A stretch of 64,000 nucleotides of DNA. Origin: Farysia itapuensis. Taxonomy: Eukaryota > Basidiomycota > Ustilaginomycetes > Ustilaginales > Ustilaginaceae. Positions within the stretch are counted from its first letter, which is position 1, and each line of letters opens with the position of its first letter. The stretch covers positions 372,001 through 436,000 of the forward strand of contig JALBYC010000011.1 of assembly GCA_023212645.1 (NCBI GenBank), given 5' to 3'. Below are positions 18,682-29,750 of this stretch, piece after piece. The notes below the pieces were generated by a model that was given only the letters and a program-made list of their open reading frames with translations, was not told the origin of the DNA and searched no databases. Both the position numbers and the translations under genes were made by a program.

Positions 18682-20842
18682 TTACAGATTGGTCCGAATA
18701 GAAATTTCAGCGTTGGTGGGACGGCCGCGTTTGTTGCGCGGTACTGCAGTATCTGGAGTCGCGATGCCAGCTCGGGGCGGTAAGGGTGAGCGTGCGGACT
18801 GGCCGGGAAGCATGGATGACGACAGTGGATCAACGCTGGGGGTAAAGTGAGACTCGGGTGCGTTCGTCACGAACGCCGGGTATGGTCTTCGAGTCTCGTA
18901 CACAGACCCAGATCCAGGGGGTGATCCGCCTTCGCCAAGCATAGAAGGGTGTGTAGGCTGCATGGGTCGACGGAAGTCATCCTGCGGACTAATTGGCCGA
19001 CCTGTCTGCGTCTGCTGCTGTCCAGGTCCAGCAAAAGGTTGTCCACCGGCTGGTACGACCACGCCAGTAGGACCACCCACTACTCTCTCGCCCGCCGTTG
19101 CCGGTCGACTACCGCGTCGATACTGGAAGGCGTCGAATCGAGAGTCGGCAAATTCAGGGCGATCTGCTTTGCCACGAATGCTTCGAGGCCCAAAGTCCTC
19201 CGTCCACGAGTCTTTGCGCTGCGACATATCCACAGCATACGACGACCGACGATCTGGTCCAACCGCATGTGAGAATTCGTCCCAGCGTCCAGACTGAGGT
19301 GCTCCGACCGAGCGCGAGTCCCACATGATCGGGCCAGCAGCTCCCTGCTGATGCGACGGCCTTTTCTCGAACCTTTGCTGACGCGGGGAAATTCCACTGC
19401 CACCGGATTGACTGGTATGTGGTGGCAAGTACTCGAATTCGGAAGGAGGGCCGTAGCGAGAAGTCCTCGAGGTAGATGAATCTTTGCTTGCTGCACCGAA
19501 GGAGCGAGAAAGAGGGTTAGGCACGACATTGGGTCCCGCCGATTGCTGGTGCGGATGCCAGTCTGAGTCTCGAGCGAGCAGGTGGCGAATCCACAGATCT
19601 TGATTGCGGATTTGCTCTTCCATGTCTCGAAGACGGTTGAACATGTCTTGATTCTGCAGGAAAAGCTCCCGTGTCTGCTCGGATAAATCACTGCGAACCA
19701 TGGGCATGATTCCAGACAGGATGTCGTCACGTAGATGTGTTCGAAGGATGTCAAACAATCCAGGCGGTAAGACTGCTAGCCCGTTTCTGCCAGTCCGGGC
19801 GATGTTGCCTTTCTTGGCATGGCTGGATGTGGACGCAGGAGCTGCATCTTGCGGTTCTTCGACAGCTTCCTCCTTTGCTCTTTCTGCAGTGTCGTCTCCT
19901 GAATCGTCAGAGTCGTCTGCCTCGCTGCCAAGATCGGAGGCTCCACCACGACTCGTGCGGCTTTCTCGTTGTGGCTCCTCACTGTTGACAGAGGATAGTG
20001 AGCGTTGAGAAAGTTCCTGGGCAATTGCCTTGGCTCGCTCCTGGAATTTTGACCCGTAAATGCCGTTAAAAATCTTTCCATACTCGTCCATGAGCGGTTT
20101 CTTCGCCATGGTAGAAACTCCCCGACGACTGCAATATAGGTGCCAATCTTGATGCAGCGCGTCGACGCTCTTTCTCATGTTTTGCGCGGTCATGGGCTCT
20201 GGATGGTGCTTGAAAATGAGTGTCAAGAACTCATCGACTTCGTCGGACGTCAGAACGGCGCTCGTCTTTTCCGAAACAGAATTGCTGGCAGACTCTGACG
20301 ATAGAGATCCGCTGCGCGTGACTGATGACTTGCGACTCGACCTGTCTGGTGGTTCAGTCGATTTCACATCGCCCTCATCGATTTCGGCTGTATCTTTTCG
20401 TGGTGTAGGTAGTATGCGCGGCGATGAGGGATCTGCCTATTCGAGGGAGTAAGAAATGTGTCAGAGGGGATCAATGCGACTGTGGCCATATTGAACTTAC
20501 TTGCATGGGCTCTGGGTCCGTCAATTGTCGCGAACGTTTTGGCAATTGTACTGTTTGGTCTGCTCTGGATCCTTTGCGCTTCAACGACCCGCTTCTTCTG
20601 GATATTTTCTCGGGCAGCCTTGAGCTCGAAGGCGATGCTGAGCCATCAGTCAGCTCGTCCTCCTCTGCAGATTCAACGTTGGCTTCCCTTTCGTTTCTGC
20701 TTTTACCTTTCCTCGGGCCATATTGAGAACTGTATGACGACGGTGAACGAGAGCCTGCCTTCACGGCTACCTTGGTACTATCTCTATCGACTTTTGGTGA
20801 CCCCGTAGCCTCGGAAAGTAGCCGAGCAGGCATGTCCGACAT
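18682..20842 (-). CDS. Hypothetical disordered protein with C-terminal AT-hook-like motif
   Basis: Exon 1 (20842-20501) and exon 2 (20436-18682) are separated by a 64 bp intron (GTAAGT...TAG). The joined product is 698 residues. I do not recognise the family. It is rich in Ser, Pro, Arg and Gly. One folded region lies near residues 150-230 (DEVDEFLTLIFKHHPEP, ALHQDWHLYCSRRG), followed by an acidic patch, a helical segment (LRTHLRDDILSGIMPMV) and a short coiled coil (LRDMEEQIRNQDLWI). The C-terminus holds KRGRPTNAE, an AT-hook-like minor-groove binding motif, so a chromatin or transcription role is plausible but unproven. The first in-frame ATG is 20842. The frame stays open without ATG to about 21217, so an upstream exon may exist. 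Confidence 0.7.
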
Positions 20843-23695
20843 GCTCGTCCAGCAGGGCTCCTTGACTCTTTCAGACGTACCACCAATCGACGTTGAAGAG
20901 CTGGTGTGGGGAGTCAAGGCAAAGATGCTCGGTCCTAGTCGGAGCGAAGGGGGGGGAATGGGGTTAGAAGGAGGAGTGAAGGGGTTGTAGAGAGGATGGC
21001 TCCTAGACAGGCGACATTCAAATCTTGGAGAGCAAGATGGTTGGCCTTTTGAAAGAAGTAGCTTTCGCGAATTCTCAAGGTAGCGTCGTTGGAGGAGAGG
21101 GCTGCTAAACTGATTAGATGTAGGGACGGAAGGCGGTGACGTTGTTGATGCAGGTAATGATGAACGGTGCAGCAGACAGGGCGTAAAAGAGCGGCAGAGC
21201 GGATCGGTATACTATGTGCGCAGGTTCGGAAGAGCGGTCCGGACACCAAAGAGCAGCACAAGGCTCAGCGAACCAATGCGCTGCAATGAAGTACGGTGTT
21301 GGCGTTCAGATGAGGAAGGCGGGAAGAGGCAGTTTACGCTCCAATGGATCAACTCCTAGCTTGATTGAGTCGGCGGATATACTCAACTACTCCAGCTGTT
21401 CATTAGAGCAAAGCGACTTGAAACAAGCGCTAGATCTCTGCACTTGCGCGCAATGGTAAACGAAATCTGGAAGACCAAGAACGTGAGGTGGCCTGCAAGA
21501 TTTCAGCACAAGGTTGGCTTTCGATGGCTGAATTCTGGTGCAAATGCCGTAGGCGCCGAGTATGAAGAGGTGGTACTCGGTAATCTTGTCGAAGAACGAT
21601 GGCAGAAGCGGAATGAATTCCAGGGCGATCCGGATTGGCGTTGGACAGAAGGAAGGTTGAACCTGAGCAGATATGAGATGCTACCGGTACGCAAATTGAT
21701 GAAGGGCGGATGCTTGCTTGATGGGCCGTAGTTATGGAGTCAACAATGATGGCGGAACGTGGACTCGTCTGTGGGGACACTGAAGAGACGTAGATGGTAG
21801 AACGGCAAACAATGGCGATGACCAAACCTCGCGATGTCTGGCAAGGAGACGAAGATGATCAAAACGCGAAAGACAAAGAGGGAACGGCAATGATGCAGTA
21901 ACGAGGCTTGCAGACTTCCAAACGCAAGGAACATATCCGCGGTGAATGCTGAAGCAAGGCAAGGCCCTTTCCCAAGCGAGCACATGCATTCGCACATCCA
22001 CATGAGCATGAGATAGGAGGGTGGGGACGACGGCCCCGAAATAGGAAGGGACCGGTCCCAGATTTCTGGGTATCTACATTTGCGAAGCAGCTAAGCGGGG
22101 CCATCAGCCACACCGAAATTCGAACGGCAACCACAAACTCCCTATGCGAAGATGCTTGCTTTCGGGCAGCCTACAAACCCGCTTCCGAGAGGCTACAACT
22201 TTTTACCGCTGCAGCTGTAGTGTCACATACGGCCTGCTCTATTGTCCTTGTCTGACCGACGGATAAGGTTAGCGAGTGAGCGTGCCTGTGAGTTGCTAAA
22301 TGAGGATGCCCTACGCCCGAAAGCGCGTCATGGTCTCGAACCCGAAACGGTTGGGTGGGTTTCCACAGGCCTATCGTGTCTGCGTCGAGGGGCTGCGGGA
22401 AGGAAGATGTACCTCCTCCTCGGCTAGGAAGTGGTTGTGCCGTCTGCATATCTCCAAGTCCGCTGTGGTTTGCGCGACGCCTCGGCTCGCTTGGAGGTTT
22501 AAAAGACTGATGCAGCAATGATCTGTCGCTACCTAACCGAGTGAGATCTAAGCTCGCTATGACGTTGACCACATTTACGACGTCGCCGTCTTAGTGTCAC
22601 ATATCCGAATACACACTCATGATGGCACACATGATGAAGGAAGTGGCCAGAAGACCGGATAGCACCATGTTCCCCGCCCTGTACGAAATTACTTTCTGGA
22701 TACTTGGACTGACGTCGGAGTCGAAACAAAATCCTTGTGTTCATGAATCGGACTTTGGTCGGCTACTGGGGATCGCCCATGAAGCGGACGGCTATCGCTG
22801 CAAACACGCCTCACGACAAGGAGGCGCTGCCCGACGTTACGAACCAAGCATGAGAGGAGAGCGAAGGCCATTGTGCTTGGCTTTGTCAGCTCGCGTACCT
22901 CATTCTCCTGCTGCAGAGGGAAGCCACTCGGGCTGCTTACGGCCTGGAGCACTACACTATCACGCATGGGTTTCGCCTCCTGTTCACCACGGCCAGTTGG
23001 CACATTTTGCGTGACAGCTGAAATTACGGGCGTGAAATGCCAGATTGAATCTCAGCCAAGAAACGCGTAGAAGATCACGTTCAAAAATGGGCTGATCTTG
23101 GACTTGAGCGGGTCCAGGTGGCTTGCCAACGCCCTCAAATTGTTTCTCCGACTGCCATCAAGCTCTCAACACCATGCTGCGATTGCAGAACGCGTATCGG
23201 TCAATCCAACATCGTCACGACGTCACTGCCATACAGAATATCCGCTCTCGGGTAGACGAGCCTCGCTTAAGGCTGAATGCCCTCTCGCCACGAGGCTTTC
23301 TTGTATCTCGCCTACGATTTTCGAACTTGAGCAGCCGCGGCACGAAGTCACAGTCACAGTGCGAAGGTGTTCTGTGCGTACGAGTCAGACAGCACTTCTG
23401 TTCGAGAGATTGCCTGAGCTCTTGTGAACTAGGGCATGTCGAAGGTGTATCACAGCGATTAGTCTCTCTCTTACGGGAGTCCGGCCTCCCAAGGTCGGTG
23501 TGTCGCCCATTTGTCAGCCTTACGTACTATCAAGAAAATTATAAGTCTAACATAAATTTCTTCAAAAAACAAAATGAGGTGAGTGCCGTGAGCCCGTGAG
23601 ACCCGTGAGAAGGCTCAAGGCACGGCCGTGCCCACTCCACTCACAGTCCGTCGACATTTACGGCAGCCTTCTGAAAGACTGTCCGACGGGGCACG
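20843..23695. other. Long region without a supportable gene
   Basis: About 2.85 kb between the AT-hook gene (minus) and CSN4 (plus). Open frames here are short, overlap on several strands and carry no domain I recognise. The part nearest the AT-hook gene (20843-21217) is CT-rich on the minus strand and in frame with that gene, so it is probably leader or an additional exon. The CSN4-proximal end has an A/T-rich stretch (23525-23575) and a small CCGTGAG repeat. It may hold long regulatory sequence, a noncoding RNA or a decayed gene. I cannot tell. Confidence 0.5.
23573..23615. repeat. Short imperfect GTGAG/CCGTGAG tandem repeat
   Basis: The heptamer CCGTGAG occurs three times at close spacing (about 23587-23613), preceded by a diverged GGTGAG unit. 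It lies about 85 bp upstream of the CSN4 start codon. It resembles simple repeats common in intergenic DNA. Function unknown. Confidence 0.5.
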
Positions 23696-25258
23696 ATGTC
23701 GTTGGCGGTGCTGGATGAGCTCTCCGCACAGCTTAGCCAAGCGTCGTCGCAGCCCAATGCAGCACGCTCATCGGCATATGGAAGGCTCATTTCGGAGCTT
23801 GTGAACAAGTCAGCGATCAGCTTAGACACTCAGCAGCTCTTGCAGGCTACTTCGCTTTACCTCCAAATCGCCGTATTTAGCGAGCAGAACTCTACAGGAG
23901 GTGGTCTTGTGATTGGAAGGCAAGCTTTGAGCGCATTCGAGCAAGAGATTGCTCATGCGGCAGCCAAGCATGGGAACAAGCAAGATGAGAGCATGCAAGA
24001 CGTCGACGCTCCAGCCATCGCCGATCCGCGTACACGCAGACAGGTTCTCGAGAACAGCCTTGAGCAGCTACAGCCTCGGGTGCTGAGCTTTGAGGAGCAA
24101 GCATCTAGTCTGCGCATACAGCTCGCAAGTCTGCTCGAGGCCGAGGAAGAGTGGAATGAGGCTGCACAAGTTCTCTTTGCCATCCCACTCGATTCTGGAC
24201 ACCGAAATGTGAGCGATCACTTCAAGCTTTCGATATACATGCGCATCGTGCGCCTGCTGCTGGAAGGCGATGATCCAGTCGCGGCTGACATCTACCTCAA
24301 GCGCGCCAGTATGGTGATTCACAATGTTCCAGGCGCGCTCCCGTCACAACACCAGATGACCGATGCCCCAATCAGCAGCGAAGCAGCTGCCGCGTCCACC
24401 GAACTTGAGGATGTGAAAGTGCTTGGTCTGCAGTACCGGCTATCCCAGGCAAGAGTCTACGACTCCCAAAGACGTTTTGCTGAAGCCGCAGTCCGCTATC
24501 ACGAGCTCAGCTATGTAGCAGATATAGACGAGGACGATCGTGCGCAAATGCTGTCTGCTGCAGTGACAGCATCTATTCTGTCTCCTGCTGGGCCACAGCG
24601 AGCGAGGACGCTGGCCACACTGATGCGAGATGAACGAACTCAGTCTTTGCCGCAGTACACGATTCTGTCCAAGGTGTTTCTCGATCACATTATCCGCGCG
24701 GACGAGATCAAGGCGTTTGAAAAATTGCTGTCACCACACCAGGTCGCGCGATTGGGGCCCCTGCCTACTTCCGGAACAGCATCTTCGGCTTCATCAGTTC
24801 GGAATGCTCCTTTGACCGTACTAGACAGAGCGATGATCGAACACAACGTTCTGAGTGCCTCGCGGATGTACGACAATATCACGCTTGACGGGCTCGGTGC
24901 TCTGGTCGAGTTGAGCCCTGAAGGCGCCGAAGAGATTGCGCGAAAGATGATCATGCAAGGTCGGCTGAAAGGATGGATAGATCAAGTGGGCTCAACTCCA
25001 GCGTCGGGCCAAAATATGGGCGGCATTCTGTTCTTCATTGACCAGCAGCGACATGCAGAAGGTGCGACCACTGCCGGTGGGTTAGACGCCACAAAGGCGG
25101 ACTTGCAAGGCGAGAACGCATTCAACGCTTCCGAGGGTCTGGGAGCAGCATCAGACGGAGACACCAAGTGGACCAAACGCTGGGATCAGGAAATTCTTCA
25201 GCTCACAAACGCACTCGAAGGTGTCTGCCAGCACCTGCACAAAATAGTGGCGGCGTAG
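23696..25258 (+). CDS. CSN4: COP9 signalosome subunit 4
   Basis: 520 residues, no introns. An N-terminal helical-repeat region is followed by a C-terminal PCI domain containing the Csn4-type segment RAMIEHNVLSASRMYDNIT, then LGALVELSPEGAEEIARKMI and GRLKGWIDQV. The COP9 signalosome removes Nedd8 from cullin-RING ubiquitin ligases, and Csn4 is one of its PCI scaffold subunits. It is about 110 residues longer than human CSN4 because of inserts: a Gln/Asp-rich one near residue 100, a Ser/Ala-rich one near 225, and a Gly/Ala-rich stretch before the C-terminal helix. Proteasome subunit Rpn5 is the main alternative, but the RAMIEHNVLSAS motif fits Csn4 better. The start has the context acgATGtcg. 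Confidence 0.9.
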   Translation: MSLAVLDELSAQLSQASSQPNAARSSAYGRLISELVNKSAISLDTQQLLQATSLYLQIAVFSEQNSTGGGLVIGRQALSAFEQEIAHAAAKHGNKQDESMQDVDAPAIADPRTRRQVLENSLEQLQPRVLSFEEQASSLRIQLASLLEAEEEWNEAAQVLFAIPLDSGHRNVSDHFKLSIYMRIVRLLLEGDDPVAADIYLKRASMVIHNVPGALPSQHQMTDAPISSEAAAASTELEDVKVLGLQYRLSQARVYDSQRRFAEAAVRYHELSYVADIDEDDRAQMLSAAVTASILSPAGPQRARTLATLMRDERTQSLPQYTILSKVFLDHIIRADEIKAFEKLLSPHQVARLGPLPTSGTASSASSVRNAPLTVLDRAMIEHNVLSASRMYDNITLDGLGALVELSPEGAEEIARKMIMQGRLKGWIDQVGSTPASGQNMGGILFFIDQQRHAEGATTAGGLDATKADLQGENAFNASEGLGAASDGDTKWTKRWDQEILQLTNALEGVCQHLHKIVAA

Positions 25259-25746
25259 GGCTGCCGCAATGGCGGAAATCCGTGGTTTCTTTTGCTCCGA
25301 CTGACGTATCAAGGGTCCCCTTCAATAGAATCACTTTTTCAAAAAGAATCCAAAGTCAACGTGTGCGCCAAGAAAGTGAGTTTCAGATCCGCCCTATACT
25401 CGGGCCGGAAGTGCACATTGTCATTTGGGTCGTGTTACTTTTTGCTCGTCTCGTGCGCCCACTGGCCCACTTTGTGACTTGGCATGCCGATCAAGTCTTT
25501 CGGAATTCTTTTGCGCGCAATCGGACTCTAGCGAGGCCCAAATGTGATTGAGATAGACGTCCGCGTCATACGCAAAAAATATCTCATCTTCCGCCTTTCC
25601 CTCTCCACCTATATACACCACGTTGCTCTCGCCGTCTTAGACGCTCTGCTGATGGCATCCTTCCGCACAAGACCCTGACCAAGCAACTTCGACTCGATTT
25701 TGCTTTGAAGACGTATTCGATCCATCTGCCGTGGGGCAGTGCCGCA
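25259..25746. promoter_or_regulatory. Promoter region of the membrane-protein gene
   Basis: 488 bp between CSN4 and the downstream ATG at 25747. A TATA-like TATATA lies at 25610-25615, about 130 bp upstream of the ATG, preceded by a CT-rich stretch. The frame is open from a TTG at 25705, but the first ATG is 25747. Confidence 0.5.
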
Positions 25747-27432
25747 ATGCGCAGTGTCACGATGCTTTGCGCTGTCGCGTTCATGACCATCTGGGCGGCC
25801 GTCATTGTGCGCGCAGAGCTTGATCTGACCTACTCAGTGTCTCAGCAGTGCACACCGCTGAATGTGTCATGGACGCCGACAGCCAATGGCTACCCTTACA
25901 CTGTCTGGATCATGGGCAACCTTGGCTTCGTAGATGCGTATCGTATTAACAGCGACTATCAGCCCAATGCCGACATGATCACGTTTCAGTACGTGGTACC
26001 TGCCCCCTCCATGGGCCTGAATTCCTTTGTTGTCGCAGTAGCCGACAGCATTGGCAACGGCAACACCACGCGGCCCCTGGGCATCTCTGCCCCATCAGGT
26101 TCGTCGACATCGTGCGATCCATACACTGCATTCTTGGCTTGGCAGTGGGCAGGTGACCCGACGTCGGGAGACATGGTCGAGTGTGGCAACGTTCGCTTCT
26201 ACAACATTGGCGATCGAGGTACGCGGCCATTCACCCTCACATGGGTTCCGATACAGGGCACTCCCATCACCGTCGATATCCCTTCCCGTTACACGACCAA
26301 CATTTCCACATTTATTTACAACGCTATTATGCCGTTTCAAGAAGGCACCCAGTTCCAGATCGTCCTTGGGGATGCGACTGGCGGGGGTAGCGGTGGCGCT
26401 TCTCAGATCTATACCGCGGGGGCTGCCAGCAACAAGACGTGTCTTGCGAGCGGCTACCAGCTGGCAGATGCCGTGCAGGGAATTGCACTACCGACTGCGA
26501 CCAATGTTGCCGTATTTCGAAACCTGGCAGGGGCAATAAGTACATCAGCGCCGCAGAGAGGGAGCAGCTCAAGTGGCAGTCACGTAGGTGCCATAGCGGG
26601 AGGAGCTATCGGAGGCGCAATCGCACTTGGAGTCGCAATTGGGTGTCTGGTAGCCTTCTTGATCTATCGCAGAAGACAGATGGTCAAGAAACAGCAAGCA
26701 CGACATGCGACTGATCATTTTGTCGATATTGATGGAGACGAGGATGACGATCTTGCAGCTGGCTCGCGCGCAGGCGCAAGACGTGGCGCGGGTGTATCAC
26801 AAAGCTATTCGGTATCTCCCTTCGTTTACGAAGGAGGCTCTTACCGTGAAGACACCCAACACCAAAGCCTTGAGATGCTTTCGCGCTCAAGTCGCTCTCC
26901 CTCATGGAATCATGGCCCTCCCTTGTCTCATGCCGCAACGTCACACCACAGTCAAGGATACGGCGACCTTCTCACAGCAGCCGGTCTGAGCATGAGCCGA
27001 TCTCCGAGCGGATCACCGTCAAACGGTGGCGAAATGTCGAGTCAATCGCATGGTAGCCAACAAGCAATCTTGGCATCCTCTTCGGGTCTAGATTATCTCA
27101 CGACACCGCACCCATCTTTTGCGGACACACAGGACCGAAGAGGCTCACAATCATCCGGCTTCTTCCGCTTGGCCAACGACGACGCAGGAGCTGGACTCTC
27201 GCGCCGATCTGGAGAAGCGGGTCCTCTCCCCAACAAAGCCAGTGGCAGCGAAAGTGCACGACAGTTAGCAATAAGCGCAGGCGCCTCGCGCCGTGTCGTC
27301 ATGCATTCCGACGGTGGACCACTTCCTCAGCCTACAAGCGACGATGAAGACGAAAATATGGACGAGCTTCCACCTCAATATGGCGGCTGGCTTCAGCAGA
27401 ACACGCCGTCCAATAACGAACCAAGACGATAA
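25747..27432 (+). CDS. Type I single-pass membrane protein of unknown function
   Basis: 561 residues. An N-terminal signal peptide (MRSVTMLCAVAFMTIWAAVI, probable cleavage after VRA at about 24) is followed by an extracytoplasmic domain of about 240 residues. That domain has paired repeats of similar layout: a first half CTPLNVSWTP...PYTVWIMG and a second half CGNVRFYN...PFTLTWVPIQGTP, suggesting two Ig-like beta domains. A Ser-rich stalk leads to one transmembrane helix (about 279-302, Gly/Ala-rich AIAGGAIGGAIALGVAIG) with a basic stop-transfer YRRRQ. The cytoplasmic tail of about 255 residues is Ser-rich and disordered, with PPQYGGW near the end. The layout resembles fungal cell-surface sensors or adhesin-like proteins. 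No family is recognised. Confidence 0.82.
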   Translation: MRSVTMLCAVAFMTIWAAVIVRAELDLTYSVSQQCTPLNVSWTPTANGYPYTVWIMGNLGFVDAYRINSDYQPNADMITFQYVVPAPSMGLNSFVVAVADSIGNGNTTRPLGISAPSGSSTSCDPYTAFLAWQWAGDPTSGDMVECGNVRFYNIGDRGTRPFTLTWVPIQGTPITVDIPSRYTTNISTFIYNAIMPFQEGTQFQIVLGDATGGGSGGASQIYTAGAASNKTCLASGYQLADAVQGIALPTATNVAVFRNLAGAISTSAPQRGSSSSGSHVGAIAGGAIGGAIALGVAIGCLVAFLIYRRRQMVKKQQARHATDHFVDIDGDEDDDLAAGSRAGARRGAGVSQSYSVSPFVYEGGSYREDTQHQSLEMLSRSSRSPSWNHGPPLSHAATSHHSQGYGDLLTAAGLSMSRSPSGSPSNGGEMSSQSHGSQQAILASSSGLDYLTTPHPSFADTQDRRGSQSSGFFRLANDDAGAGLSRRSGEAGPLPNKASGSESARQLAISAGASRRVVMHSDGGPLPQPTSDDEDENMDELPPQYGGWLQQNTPSNNEPRR

Positions 27433-27528
27433 CCGGTTCCTGCACATACCCTTATTAGCCTCTCGCACATCATCATGACCCCAGTAATTGAAATTCAAGC
27501 TTTGCTATACACATCGGGAAAGGCGCGC

Positions 27529-27969
27529 CTATCGGCGGAAGTCGTAGACCTGGACGAGAGAGGGTCAGTAAAGGTATGAACATCAGTGCATTCCGTCAGA
27601 TGCAGCTTACTGTTTTGCCGTAGTAGGCCAGAGCAACTGCCGACGAGATAGTGAGGCCCATGGGCACGGGACCCATACGGAACCTGGGCGCAGAGCTGGC
27701 AAGGAGCAAAGCGCTAGCGCCGGTGGCAAGTTCGTAGCCCAGATCTCCGCCGTCTTTGATGCGCGTGCCTGCAAATGCGTACAGAGTGCCAACGCCAATG
27801 CCAGCGATGAGCGATGGCATCGATCGAGTTCCTATTCATACACGGTTCATAGAATGTTCAGACACCTTACCTTCGCTCCCAGTGCCAGAAAATCATACTT
27901 ACTCGCAAAACCAATCACGCCGCCAACCGAGCACAGGCCGGCCATAGTGTAAGCTGGATGGTGAGACAT
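27529..27969 (-). CDS. TMEM14-family small membrane protein
   Basis: Three exons, 27969-27903, 27831-27611 and 27549-27529, with GT-AG introns of 71 and 61 bp. The last exon encodes only VYDFRR and the stop. The 102-residue product starts MSHHPAYTMAGLCSVGGVIGFA and continues with the family-typical GTRSMPSLIAGIGVGTLYAF, GYELATGASALLL and FRMGPVPMGLTI. It forms three to four Gly-rich hydrophobic helices. In animals TMEM14 proteins sit in the mitochondrial inner membrane, and TMEM14C aids protoporphyrin IX transport. In fungi the role is unclear. Exon phases agree across both junctions. It diverges from BFR1 with 224 bp between starts. Confidence 0.88.
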
Positions 27970-28193
27970 GATTGTACGTATGGTCAAAGAGAAGGTTGCA
28001 CCACAAGTGACTGCAGCATAACTCCACTCAGCTTACCCCGGATCCGAAGTTAAGAAGTTGGACCGAATCTCTGCTGGCCTAACACATTTACGGGCTGCAT
28101 GGAAGATCCGCTTGGAAGCAATCGTCTGCCCCTTGTTCTCTCTCATCTTCCCTGTTCTCAACCCGGTCATCCCTTTGTTTTTGGTTCGTCGCA

Positions 28194-29750
28194 ATGGCAG
28201 ACACTACTACAGCTCCTCCCGCTAATGGTACTACCAACGGCGCGGAGAAGAAATCCTACGATCGTCCTCAGGCCAACCCTGACGCTGTCGACGTAGCTAA
28301 GCTCGCGGGCGGCAAGCCCGACCCGGCTGCCAACACTGCCGAGCTCGACAAGCTGGCCAAAAGCATCGACACTGTTCAGAAGGAGCTGGTAAGTGTCCCT
28401 GTATTGAGCGTCACTTTGGCTACTCACTGACGCTGTATTTCCATGGGATAGAATCAAGTTCGCTCATTGCTTAGCGGCTCTGGCCCGTCGAAGGATTCGC
28501 CGGCCGGAATCCGACGCACGCAGCTACGTGCTGAGCTGGATCAGCTGCGATCGCAGCAAGCTGGCTCAAAAGGTACCCGCGGCAAGACTCTGGACGATCT
28601 GCGCGCACTTCAGGAAGGCATCTCGAAAAAGATCAAGGACCTCCAGCAGAGCAAGGCAAAGGCGCCATACAAAAGCATCGCTGAGGTTGACAGTCGTATT
28701 CAGCGCCTTGAACAGCAGGTTGAAGCCGGTTCCATGAAACTTGTTGAAGAGAAAAAGGCTCTCAACGAAATCTCGCAACTCAAGAAGTCGCGCAAGGCTG
28801 TCGAGAGCTTTGACCAAGTACAGAGCCAAATCGACTCGGACAAGGCCAAAGTAGACGAGCTGAGAGCAAGTCTGGACAGCCCTGAAGCCAAAGCACTCAA
28901 CAAGCGATACGACGAAATCAAGACTGAGCTTGACAGCATTCAGCAAGAGCAGGAAAAGAGCGCTGGATCCCGAAGCAAGCTCCTGGATCAACGAACCGAA
29001 CTTTCGACTAAGCTCGATGCGCTCTACCAGGCCCGACGTGATAGACAGGCGGCCTTCCGAGCGGCTAATGATGCTTTCTACGTCAAGCTCAACGCGGAAC
29101 GTGAGAAGCGAGCCCAAAAGCAGCGCGAAGAGCGTGCCCTGGTCGAAGCTGACAAGCGCAAGGAGCATGAACAGATTATGCGTGAAGAAGCAGCGATCCC
29201 GGCCTTTGCTTCGGAGATCGAAGACTGCGATGTCCTTATCAACTACTTTTCCAAAGGGAAGAAGAGTGAGGAGGAGCAGCAGGCCGAGGAACAAAAAGTC
29301 ACAGCCGGCAAGGCGCTCAACCTTCGACAAGTTAACGCCGACGCCATGGTGCCCAAGGGAGCTTTCGTCAAGCAGAAGAATGAAGACGAAGACTCTTACT
29401 TCGTTGGTGCTGGCGCCAAGGCCAAACGTCAGAAGGGCAAGAAGCAGCGTGGTACTCCGCTCAGCCTGGACGGAGCCGATGACGAAAATGCCGCGGCTGC
29501 AGCTACGGGCGACAAATTGAACGTGCCTCTCGGAACACTCTCGGCTCTGCTCGCTCTGTCGATCCCTCCGCCAACCAACTCTGCAGACGTGCCTCGCGTC
29601 GTTGAAAATCTCAAACTCAAACGCCACTACTTTACGTCCAACCAGGCCCGGGTGACCAAGGAAAACATCGAAAAGGTGGAGAAGCTGTTGGCTAAGTCGA
29701 GTATCAGCAAGGACGACAGCACCGCGCCTGCCGATGAAACTACCGCATGA
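28194..29750 (+). CDS. BFR1: Nuclear segregation / mRNP protein Bfr1
   Basis: Exon 1 (28194-28388) and exon 2 (28452-29750) flank a 63 bp intron (GTAAGT...TAG) that joins KEL to NQVRSLL in phase 0. The product is 497 residues, close to yeast Bfr1 (470). It is almost wholly coiled coil: RTQLRAELDQLRSQQ, a Lys/Glu-rich middle (LDQRTELSTKLDALYQARRDRQAAFRAA), then a C-terminal conserved end with FVGAGAKAKRQKGKKQ and a helical tail. Bfr1 associates with polysomes and mRNPs at the ER and influences secretion and ploidy. A long open frame on the opposite strand (28566-29627) is a codon-bias shadow. Confidence 0.88.

Noticed and set aside
22242..23003. Overlapping 60-130 codon frames on both strands
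   Set aside because: No domain, no consistent codon bias, and frames conflict with each other.
28030..28070. Sequence resembling part of a 5S rRNA (gatccgaagttaag)
   Set aside because: Only about 15 bases match. The rest of the 5S gene, including flanking helices, is missing.
28566..29627. 353-codon open frame opposite BFR1
   Set aside because: Shadow of the coiled-coil codons (Lys/Glu/Gln read in reverse as Leu/Phe/Ser). No independent evidence.
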